Source of the DNA: Syntrophaceae bacterium
GTDB lineage: Bacteria; Desulfobacterota; Syntrophia; Syntrophales; UBA2185
Assembly: GCA_017885225.1 (NCBI GenBank)
Contig: JAFNGM010000094.1
Coordinates: 1,250 to 11,738 of the forward strand
Reading direction: 5' to 3'
Length of the DNA stretch: 10,489 bases
A program made the position numbers and the translations under genes. Below the pieces are notes generated by a model. The model was given only the letters and a program-made list of their open reading frames with translations, did not search any database and was not told the origin of the DNA. Shown piece after piece: positions 1-6,052 of this stretch (position 1 is the first letter of the stretch; the number at the start of each line of letters is the position of its first letter).

Positions 1-132
1 CCTATATCTTTTCCGGCAGGGATCGCCAGTCCTGGTGTATTGTCAGCGGTCAGATTATTATTACCGTGGGATCGTTGACCGCATCTAATATCAAGATCGA
101 TATTAATAACTTCCTGTTATCAATAAAAATGA
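1..132. other. Unassigned left edge
   Basis: The first bases are open in one + frame from 3 to a TAG at about 195 and in another from 2 to a TAA near 90. The second ends in a peptide with the run SDYYYRGIVDRI and could be the tail of a gene starting outside the window. Neither frame is long enough to call, and no RNA or repeat structure is visible here. Confidence 0.3.
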
Positions 133-605
133 TGTTTCCTTCTAAATGCTCTCTTTCAAACGGTAATCATTTCAAGATGGGAATTGTTCCCCAATAGGAG
201 AGGAATACTTCCTCAAAAAAGCAGAAATATTGAATTGCAGTATGACAGCAAAGTGTTATCTTTACATAGTAAGAGCAACGCCCGGTCCAGCCTCAAGCGG
301 GCCAGGGAGAAGACCCGGAGGATTTAATGGGCTCTTCTCGCTTCCGGCAGCAATGATCCCCTCCTGGATATGCTCCTGGGGGATGTTCGTAGGATGCATC
401 CTGATTTCTATGATTTTCAGCAAATACGGGGAATACAGAGGGGCTCGGGGCCTTGAACGGTGGTTACACCAACATTGCCCTAACCCATCTACTTGACGTC
501 CAAACTGGAGACTACAATATCCCCTATCTGGAGAAATACCTGCCGGATATAAATCAAACCAGAAATAGATACGTGGGCTCAAAGACGAAATACTTGCAGG
601 TTTAA
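133..605 (+). pseudogene. Decayed protein-coding gene, identity unknown
   Basis: Three open stretches on the + strand read like successive parts of one protein. Positions 133-324 in one frame include the peptide SKSNARSSLKRAREKTRR and are closed by a TAA at 325. The same frame resumes to a TGA at 454 with the peptide DPLLDMLLGDVRRMHPDFYD. A shifted frame then carries NGGYTNIALTHLLDVQTGDY and PYLEKYLPDINQTRNRY to a TAA at 603-605. The last stop lies four bases before a perfect terminator hairpin, which supports this being the true end of a former gene. One nonsense change and one frameshift near 435-455 would explain the layout. I recognise no family and no start codon or ribosome site is evident, so the 5' limit is a guess. 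It could also be chance open frame. Confidence 0.35.
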
Positions 606-609
606 GATG

Positions 610-649
610 AACAAAGTGGCAGGATCTCAAAACCCTGCCACTTTGTTTT
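610..649. terminator. Bidirectional intrinsic terminator
   Basis: The left arm 610-623 (AACAAAGTGGCAGG) pairs perfectly over 14 bp with 634-647, around a 10-base loop. On the + strand the hairpin ends in a short T run (646-649). On the minus strand it is followed by TTCATCTT, a poorer tail. It sits between the end of the decayed + gene (stop 603-605) and the end of the minus-strand alanine-zipper lipoprotein gene (stop at 693), so it probably stops transcripts from both sides. Confidence 0.85.
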
Positions 650-692
650 CGGAGTCCTAACGTCGAATTTATGGCTTCCCGTATTATTTAAC

Positions 693-1037
693 TTACTTCT
701 TCATTGACTTCTCGAAAGAGGTTTTGGCCTCCTGCGCTTTTTCCTCAGCCTTCTGCACTTTTTCCTCAGCCTTCTGCGCTCTTTCCTCAGCCAATCTCGT
801 TCTTTCCTCAGCCAGTTTAGCAGCGTTTTCTGCACGAGTTGCGGCGTCAGCCGCCTTTATCGTGGCCGCATCCGCTGTCGCCTTGGCATCCTGAGCCTCC
901 TTCAACGCCTGTTCAGCTTTTGCATTGGTCTGTCGTCCCTGCGCCTGTACTTTTTCAAGGTCACCGGTTGTCGCACAACCTATCAAAGAAATGGTGAAAA
1001 TAAACATCATCGCTAATGCTAATAGACTCTTTTTCAT
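693..1037 (-). CDS. Lpp/OprI-like alanine-zipper lipoprotein
   Basis: This small outer-membrane-type lipoprotein has 114 residues. A Lys-Lys start, hydrophobic stretch and lipobox LIGC put the lipidated cysteine at residue 21. The following Ala-Thr-Thr contains no Asp at +2, which favours Lol export to the outer membrane. The rest is almost entirely Ala, Glu, Lys, Arg and Gln in a heptad pattern (units such as LAEERAQ and KAEEKVQ) and should form a long trimeric or similar alanine-zipper coiled coil. It ends FEKSMKK. In Lpp and OprI a C-terminal lysine is the residue joined to peptidoglycan by YbiS-class L,D-transpeptidases, so the ending and the transpeptidase genes upstream suggest that role here (inference). 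The ATG at 1037 is preferred over an in-frame TTG at 1043, because GGAGGTGA at 1045-1052 lies at proper distance only for the ATG. It is longer than E. coli Lpp (78 residues). Confidence 0.9.
   Translation of the reverse strand: MKKSLLALAMMFIFTISLIGCATTGDLEKVQAQGRQTNAKAEQALKEAQDAKATADAATIKAADAATRAENAAKLAEERTRLAEERAQKAEEKVQKAEEKAQEAKTSFEKSMKK
735..818 (-). repeat. 21-bp tandem repeat inside the lipoprotein gene
   Basis: The + strand string TTCCTCAGCC recurs at 741, 762, 783 and 804, exactly 21 bases apart, with similar flanking bases. Each unit encodes one coiled-coil heptad (LAEERTR, LAEERAQ, KAEEKVQ, KAEEKAQ). The repeat is therefore both a protein heptad repeat and a recent-looking DNA duplication that could change copy number and so rod length. 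Confidence 0.85.
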
Positions 1038-1044
1038 CTCCAAA

Positions 1045-1052
1045 TCACCTCC
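1045..1052 (-). promoter_or_regulatory. Ribosome binding site deciding the lipoprotein start
   Basis: On the minus strand GGAGGTGA lies seven bases before the ATG at 1037 but only one base before the in-frame TTG at 1043. This spacing selects the ATG. Confidence 0.8.
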
Positions 1053-1062
1053 CTTCCTATCA

Positions 1063-1089
1063 ATTTTATTTTTTACAGTCTCTGATCAA
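1063..1089 (-). promoter_or_regulatory. Weak sigma70-like promoter candidate
   Basis: Minus-strand TTGATC (1084-1089) and TAAAAT (1063-1068) resemble -35 and -10 boxes ahead of the alanine-zipper lipoprotein gene. The spacer is only 15 bases and the implied leader would be very short, so this is tentative. Confidence 0.22.
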
Positions 1090-1290
1090 ATTCAAACAAG
1101 ATGATCTCCGTTCTTTGCCAAAATCCGGACAGCGATCATCATGCCATCCTGTTTGTGCCATAGATCTCTCGATCTGATTCGCCCATGCGAGTTGCGTCAT
1201 CTCGTTGCCGCATTTATTCATGTGTCTGTGTGAGTTGCGCAAAGCATACAATATTTTGGCGGCAATTACGAACAAAAAAAACGCAATCGA

Positions 1291-2610
1291 TTATTTTTTC
1301 ATGGAAGGTGCGATCACTGAACCTTCTACTTCCAGATCATATTTCAAGCGTTTGATTGCATTTTGGGCATCGCTTCTATTATCAAAAGGACCGGCGATAA
1401 CCCGATAGCCATTGCTTTTTGGTAAAACCCGGGCTGGAATTTGCGGACCCTGATGGTTCACCATTGCGGCAAGCCGCACAGCATCAATTTCATAGCGCTC
1501 ATCGGCAACCAGAACATACCATGCTCCCACTTTCAGCTCCGGTACTTCCGGTTTGCCATACAATTTTCTCGGGTGATTGACCTCTACGATGTCCGGAGTC
1601 CATGGCCCACCGGCTCGATGTGCGGTGGAAATGGGAACAGGATATCCACGGGCCTCGGTCAGCGTTTCCTTCACCTTTCCCCAGTCAATAGAGCCAGTGG
1701 TTTTCTTTTCAATATTTTTCAATTTTGCATATACGGTGTCTAAATTACCATCACCCAGGTCCTCAAAGGGCGCGTGCGCTTCCATGTAAATGACGCCATT
1801 GCGTTGGCCGATAAGGTAGGGCTGGTAGACGATGAATGCCGGTGTATTAATAGGAGTTTTCTCATAGAGCTTTTTTATGTTTTCCGGATAGAGCCGTATG
1901 CAGCCATTGGTTGCCCGCAGACCGATGCTGGCGGGCTTATTCGTGCCATGGATCAAATAAGTCGGCTTACTTAAATACAGCGCGTATTCTCCAAGAGGAT
2001 TGGCAGGACCCGGAGGAACCATAGGAGGTAGTATATCTCCTTTTTTTCGATGATCTTCCGCGATTTTGGCAGGCACATACCAGGTCGGACGTATTACTTT
2101 TCGTGCCACATACATTTGGCCCATTGGCGTGGGTCGCTCCTCGGAACCGACACCAAGCGGGTAAGTCGATACCGCCTTGCCGTCTTCTCTAAATAAAAAG
2201 AGCCTCATCGCAGCTAGGTTAATCACAATGCCTTTCCTGACAGCGTCCGGCAGGATAAAACTCAGAGGCAACAGAATACGCTCTCCTGTCCTGGGCACCC
2301 ATATATCTACCCCCGGATTGGCCGCGGTGATTGCATTGGTTCCCAGGCCGAAATGTCTGGCAATGTCCGGTATGGTGTCTCCTTTTTCAAGATGCACCAC
2401 CGCCATCCGGCCAATGACATCATCTCCTTTTGGAACCGAAACCTCATGTCGTTCGAGTTTTTCCTCCGGATAACCCGGGAATGGCATGTGTTTCACCTGA
2501 GAATCTCTAACAACTGCACATCCGTGGAAAAATAAGATGCATATCAAGATCAGCAAAGCTGAGGGACGAATCCGGTTTGATAAGGGTGACAGATCAATGA
2601 TTCGGCACAT
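1291..2610 (-). CDS. LysM-YkuD-SPOR L,D-transpeptidase, ErfK/YbiS class
   Basis: This periplasmic L,D-transpeptidase has 439 residues. Enzymes of this class link peptidoglycan stem peptides 3-3, or attach the lysine of Lpp-type lipoproteins to them. A hydrophobic N terminus ends at HGC with Cys31, an imperfect lipobox, so it may be lipid-anchored. A LysM-like region spans about 71-117 (AANPGVDIWVPRTGERILLP, the form seen in YbiS). The YkuD catalytic domain spans about 126-263 with GIVINLAAMRL, YLIHGTN (His221) and RATNGCIRL (Cys237, Arg239). A linker of about 100 residues leads to a SPOR domain at about 362-434 (WYVLVADERY, YRVIAGPFDNRSDAQNAI). SPOR domains bind denuded glycan at division septa, so septal activity is a fair inference. 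YbiS itself (about 306 residues) lacks SPOR. The ATG at 2610 is preceded by AGGAG at a rather long distance. The protein ends PSMKK, echoing the SMKK end of the lipoprotein downstream. Confidence 0.95.
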   Translation of the reverse strand: MCRIIDLSPLSNRIRPSALLILICILFFHGCAVVRDSQVKHMPFPGYPEEKLERHEVSVPKGDDVIGRMAVVHLEKGDTIPDIARHFGLGTNAITAANPGVDIWVPRTGERILLPLSFILPDAVRKGIVINLAAMRLFLFREDGKAVSTYPLGVGSEERPTPMGQMYVARKVIRPTWYVPAKIAEDHRKKGDILPPMVPPGPANPLGEYALYLSKPTYLIHGTNKPASIGLRATNGCIRLYPENIKKLYEKTPINTPAFIVYQPYLIGQRNGVIYMEAHAPFEDLGDGNLDTVYAKLKNIEKKTTGSIDWGKVKETLTEARGYPVPISTAHRAGGPWTPDIVEVNHPRKLYGKPEVPELKVGAWYVLVADERYEIDAVRLAAMVNHQGPQIPARVLPKSNGYRVIAGPFDNRSDAQNAIKRLKYDLEVEGSVIAPSMKK

Positions 2611-2806
2611 AGATCAGATAAGGTCTCCTGTTTTAATGAAAAAAAGATATCGACAACTCTTAGTAAAGCACTCGATCGTATGGATACGCAAGGCTTTATT
2701 TTATCCAAAATACGACAAGACTTAATTTAAAACGCGTGTCCGAGTTTCCAGTATGTTGGATGTTCAATGATAAGAGATTATCCCATTTGATAAATTATCC
2801 GGTCTC

Positions 2807-3766
2807 CTATGGCCTGATCTCCACCAGCGTGCCGTTGGGCACTAACTTTTCGATTTCCTCTATCTCTTCATCTGTGACGGCAATACACCCCTTTGTCCAG
2901 TCAATATCCGCGTGATCTTCACCGACCCAAGACATTTTATTCTTGATGCCGTGAATCATGATGTCTCCTCCCGGGGAAACGCCAAGTTCCCGTGCCCGCT
3001 TTTTGTCTTTCTCATTCGGATAAGATATATGAAGGGACAGGTGATAACGGCTGTTTTTATTTCTTGAATCGATATGGTATATCCCCTCCGGGGTTTTGTT
3101 ATCCCCCTGTCTTTCTTTTGGACCTTCCGGGTTTCCCCCCAGGGCTATCTTATAGGTCTTGAGCACCTTTTTCTCTGCAAAAAGCCTCAATCGTCTTTCC
3201 TTTTTCTCAATCAGAATTTTATCGGCTGGTCCGCTCTGAAATAGAAGGATCTTGCTTTCCATCTCCTGTTCGAATACCTCAATTTTCTTTTGAAGTGCCA
3301 GAATTTGATCGTCCCTGTTTTTAATCTCCCGTTCGAGAGCCTCAACCATGGTCTGCTGCTCAACAATCTGCTTATTCTGCTCAGCGATCTTCTTATCTTT
3401 GACGTTGATATTGTTGAGATATAATATCATCATTTTGCTGTCCTGCCTGTAGCGGCTCTCGGGGTATTCTTTTATGATCTTCTGAAAACATTCCAAGGAT
3501 TTCTGATAATCTTTTTGGTCATTTTTCGGGTGTGCGTAGATAAAACCCATCTCATAAAGAACCCTGTCTCCCGCATGGGGGTATTTTTCTATAATCTGCT
3601 CATATTTGTTCAGAGACGCCTTGAAGCTTCCCTGGCTGAGCAGATCATTCGCTTCCTTGACGTTTGACTTGACCTGAAAATGACTGCACCCGCATATGAA
3701 AATGAGCGTTGTGACGATACAGGTAAAGAAAAAATGTTTATTCGCCTTGATTTGCATTATATCCAT
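2807..3766 (-). CDS. Lipoprotein with TPR-like, coiled-coil and YkuD L,D-transpeptidase domains
   Basis: This predicted lipidated peptidoglycan enzyme has 319 residues. The start chosen is the ATG at 3766, because AAGAAGG at 3772-3778 precedes it and a signal sequence with Cys27 (FICGC) follows directly. The frame stays open to 3955, but that extension would bury the signal. Residues about 34-115 look like tetratricopeptide helices (LNKYEQIIEKYP and LECFQKIIKEYP). Residues about 120-172 form a coiled coil. The YkuD domain fills about 182-318 with DIMIHGI (His272) and DWTKGCIAVTDEEIEEI (Cys294). It has GCIA where YbiS-class enzymes have GCIR, which places it in a different branch. That branch includes YafK-type proteins, one of which in E. 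coli (DpaA) removes Lpp from peptidoglycan. Ligase or cleaving activity cannot be decided here. It lies 196 bp upstream of the next transpeptidase gene, same strand. Confidence 0.9.
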   Translation of the reverse strand: MDIMQIKANKHFFFTCIVTTLIFICGCSHFQVKSNVKEANDLLSQGSFKASLNKYEQIIEKYPHAGDRVLYEMGFIYAHPKNDQKDYQKSLECFQKIIKEYPESRYRQDSKMMILYLNNINVKDKKIAEQNKQIVEQQTMVEALEREIKNRDDQILALQKKIEVFEQEMESKILLFQSGPADKILIEKKERRLRLFAEKKVLKTYKIALGGNPEGPKERQGDNKTPEGIYHIDSRNKNSRYHLSLHISYPNEKDKKRARELGVSPGGDIMIHGIKNKMSWVGEDHADIDWTKGCIAVTDEEIEEIEKLVPNGTLVEIRP

Positions 3767-4075
3767 ATCCGCCTTCTTGCTTATTGAGTGTATGTTGGAT
3801 GATAACAGAACCAGACCGATTTCTCCCTGCTTATATACCGGGGAGTTGTTTATCATATTCCTGATGAGATGTCTGCTTTTTTTGATGATGACCTCACGAG
3901 ATGCTGCCATGAATCGGCAAGATAAAAAAATATCAAAACAAAAAGGGATATACAAATTTATTCATCTTGTCGTGAAACAGCTCATGAACCTTGTGTTGAT
4001 AAAAGTTTGTTCATGCACTTTCTATCCAGTTTGTTTAAAACCGGCAGCGTTCCGGTATATTGGAGGTGGCTGTGA
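3767..4075. other. Leader region without a gene
   Basis: About 310 bases upstream of the transpeptidase lipoprotein. The minus-strand frame stays open to 3955, but its translation has no family character. An overlapping + strand frame (3696-4079) shadows the real gene. The A+T-rich tract is presumably the promoter region of the minus-strand gene, but I see no convincing -35/-10 pair. Confidence 0.4.
3772..3778 (-). promoter_or_regulatory. Ribosome binding site deciding the second transpeptidase start
   Basis: Minus-strand AAGAAGG lies five bases before the ATG at 3766. No comparable site precedes the far upstream start at 3955, and only the 3766 start gives a clean lipoprotein signal. Confidence 0.6.
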
Positions 4076-4551
4076 CTAAATGCTTAATGCTGGGGGTTGT
4101 ATGCCTGAGAAAATCCGCTTTGTTTTTTTGAGCCCCAGCAATCCATAGGCGCCAAGAGCCTGTGTCAACCGCTGTGCCACGCTTTCAAGAAGTAATCGGT
4201 GAATTGATCAAGGCTGTAGTCTGGTTCCATAATCCAGTAGTAAAAGGCAATTAACTCGTTTCTCTCCTCCCCGGTAAACGTTACATAGGAATCACAGATT
4301 AACGAACCCATATCGTAAAACAGATTGCCCGGTCTCATCACCTGATAATCGATAAACACGCGCTGGTTGTCTCTCAGCATAATATTCTGGGATTGAAAAT
4401 CACGATGGATCAGGCATGTCGGAATCTTCAGCAAACGCTGGATCAGCGCTTCAGATTCTTCTTTCCACGCGTTCATCAGAGATTCAGACACCTCCAGCTT
4501 GCAGACGGCTTCAATATTATATCGCGGTCTGATTTTCTCAAAGGAGAAAAA
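4076..4551 (-). pseudogene. AmgK-like sugar kinase/aminoglycoside phosphotransferase remnant
   Basis: This is the C-terminal half of an APH/choline-kinase fold protein. The minus-strand frame from 4551 to a TGA at 4165 contains the catalytic loop IHRDFQSQNIM, with the HxDxxxxN pattern, and the metal-binding segment VFIDYQ followed by LFYDMGSLICD. The HRDFQSQN form with a YDMGSL-type follow-on is typical of AmgK-type N-acetylmuramate/N-acetylglucosamine kinases used in cell-wall recycling. That is recognition from memory, not a search. The N-terminal lobe with the nucleotide loop is missing: the frame stops at 4552 exactly where the transposase remnant begins on the other strand. Near 4175-4185 a frameshift ends the protein early. 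Another frame continues with VAQRLTQALGAYGLLGLKK, which looks like the family's usual tail, down to a TAG at 4076. Truncated and frameshifted, it is very unlikely to be active. An in-frame GTG at 4491 could begin a 108-residue fragment. Confidence 0.75.
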
Positions 4552-4553
4552 TC

Positions 4554-4823
4554 ATGGCCGCTCCTGGCGCCATTTACCGTCCCCGGAATTCGCAGTCTTC
4601 CAATTACTACCGGTGCGGCGAGGAGCATTGTGAAACCTTCGTTCAGTTCTACGAGGATCGGTTTGAACGACAATATGGATTCTACAGACCCTACATCCAG
4701 AAGGTCATTTACCGGTATCTGGTCTGCGTGGATTTGCACAACTGTTTTGCCCGCGTGAAGTACAAAAGCTGGAGCCCGGAATACTTCATGACTTGTTGTT
4801 GCTATCGCTACTACTTTCAATAG
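4554..4823 (+). pseudogene. IS91-family transposase, N-terminal fragment
   Basis: The frame has 89 residues behind AAAGGAG and an ATG at 4554. It begins MAAPGAIYRPRNSQSSNYY and carries FERQYGFYRPYIQKVIYRYL and DLHNCFARVKYK, which I recognise as the zinc-binding N-terminal region of IS91-type transposases. Intact relatives continue with a cysteine-rich finger of the form ARVxCKDCGxEY...SCxxRxxCPxC. Here those positions read YKSW and CCCYRYYFQ, then a stop: finger cysteines are replaced and the remaining roughly 300 residues, including the catalytic domain, are absent. The fragment adjoins the broken kinase on its left, and nothing recognisable of the element follows to the right. It is inactive by all appearances. 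No element ends were identified. Confidence 0.8.
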
Positions 4824-5079
4824 ATAATACGGATTATGTTACGTATAGGTAGGTGAAGTTTTTTATCATCAAGTCGCTCTGTTCCTTCCTGTACTCGTTA
4901 AATCTGCCTTTATTACAGGTATGCAAGACTTCAAGTTGTAATCCGTAGTCATTATTTCATTGACACACAAGGCCGTTCATCCTAATATTTCTTCTCTCAG
5001 AAGCAAGTTCTTATCAATGGTATTCGAGGAGAATATGTAAATCTGTCCTGTGTTAAATAATTTTTCAAGGAGGTAATTT
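4824..5079. other. Spacer with weak repeat-like segment
   Basis: No gene is supported. Read on the minus strand, the string ACTTGAA followed exactly 35 bases later by GTACAGGAAG (about 4883-4935) also occurs, with the same spacing, at about 6957-7008. The middle is not conserved. The right end holds the ribosome site AAGGAGG (5067-5073) for the next gene. Confidence 0.35.
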
Positions 5080-5679
5080 ATGGCTAAAAAATGCAATTAT
5101 TTTGCTCTCCTATTAACTTTATCCTGTATTCTCTTAATGAGCGGCTGTACATCGCTGCAGTTATACTATACGAAACCTCCATTCGAGATGACTGGCAACG
5201 GCACTGTTTCTTTAATTATGCATGATCAGCGTCCCCCTGACGAGGGCGGGAAAGAACCAATGCAGGTTGGTGTTGTCAGAAACGCTTTTGGGATGCCCTT
5301 TGCTATGAAAGCCACAAACACGGAACCGTCCAAATTTCTTAAAGAGCTGGCTTCAGACTGTTTAAAAGCGGCGGGATATGAACCTGTCGACCAATCAGAT
5401 AATGTACCTCAACTGCATTTGTTTCTTGAGAGCTTCTGGAGCGACGGCTATCAGGCGAGTCGTACAAGTATGAAAGTGATGATGGAACTGAGGAAATCTT
5501 CTTCGTCACCTGCTCTATGGTCACATTCACTTTTATCCGATACTCTTGTGTTGTGGCCCGCCGGAACCGGCCCAATGGAAAAGGGTTTTCATCAGGTTCT
5601 GGAGGATGCGAAACAAAAGATGATTGCCCAGTTCAAGGATCCAAAATTTGCTGCTGCCTACAAATCAATCTACCCGTAG
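5080..5679 (+). CDS. Uncharacterised lipoprotein, possibly YajG-like
   Basis: The protein has 199 residues. The signal sequence is hydrophobic and ends LMSGC, giving Cys23 as the lipidated residue. The next residues, Thr-Ser, suggest outer-membrane sorting. The ribosome site AAGGAGG lies six bases from the ATG, so the start is firm. The mature part contains VSLIMHDQRP, VGVVRNAFGMPF, a predicted helix FLKELASDCLKAAGYEP, then QLHLFLESFWSDG and MKVMMELRKSSSSPALWSHS. That alternation (strand with D-R, VG-x-x-RN-x-x-G, helix ending in GY, then strands) resembles YajG-type lipoproteins, but I would not assign it to that family without a search. There is no partner gene in its transcription unit. 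The 373-bp spacer behind it and the transposase fragment in front leave it isolated. Confidence 0.85.
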   Translation: MAKKCNYFALLLTLSCILLMSGCTSLQLYYTKPPFEMTGNGTVSLIMHDQRPPDEGGKEPMQVGVVRNAFGMPFAMKATNTEPSKFLKELASDCLKAAGYEPVDQSDNVPQLHLFLESFWSDGYQASRTSMKVMMELRKSSSSPALWSHSLLSDTLVLWPAGTGPMEKGFHQVLEDAKQKMIAQFKDPKFAAAYKSIYP

Positions 5680-6052
5680 CCAAAACGGACTCGGGTGAAA
5701 TAGGTAATCAGTTTCAGGGCCAGGTCTTGAACCTTACCCCCATAGTCCTGATGCTTTGACCTATAAGTACCATGCCATCAGAACAGAAGGTGATGACGCC
5801 ATCTCCTGGATCCTCGAACCTCAGGAAAATGAAAAGGCTTTCAGGAAAAACTGCGCGTGAAGACAACATTTGTATCTTCCTTGTTTATTCCAGTCAAAAT
5901 ATTTTTACATATGTTTTTATATTTGAAGGTATCTTCATAGGCGGTTATCCCCATCTTTTGCTCTGATAATCACCTTGACACAGAAATTTTCTCCTCATAT
6001 ACTCCGACTACAAAAAAGAAAGTTTTTATCAATCCGTTGCAAAGAGGAACTC
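5680..6052. other. Spacer with a 50-codon open remnant
   Basis: No complete gene is visible. Between 5708 and the TGA at 5858-5860 one + frame is open for 50 codons and reads protein-like (DALTYKYHAIRTEGDDAISW, then ILEPQENEKAFRKN). It has no start codon or ribosome site and is closed upstream by a TAA at 5705. It could be the tail of a decayed gene. The remainder is A+T-rich and may hold the promoter of the gene at 6053. Confidence 0.35.

Noticed and set aside
230..630. Overlapping open frames of 88 codons (+) and 122 codons (-)
   Set aside because: The compositions are unlike proteins, no ribosome site is present, and the minus frame begins inside the terminator. The decayed + frames described above fit better.
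1066..1275. 69-codon minus-strand frame upstream of the alanine-zipper lipoprotein
   Set aside because: It has a TTG start, no ribosome site and no recognisable family. It is more likely leader sequence.
1260..1300. Terminator for the LysM-YkuD-SPOR gene
   Set aside because: There is a T run downstream on the minus strand, but no stable G+C stem precedes it.
3767..3955. N-terminal extension of the second transpeptidase
   Set aside because: It would place a lipoprotein signal about 63 residues inside the protein, and the ribosome site supports 3766.
4476..4820. 114-codon minus-strand frame opposite the transposase piece
   Set aside because: It is antisense to a recognisable transposase segment and has no family character.
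5975..6052. Upstream extension of the secreted protein
   Set aside because: It lacks a ribosome site and would hide the signal peptide that begins at 6053.
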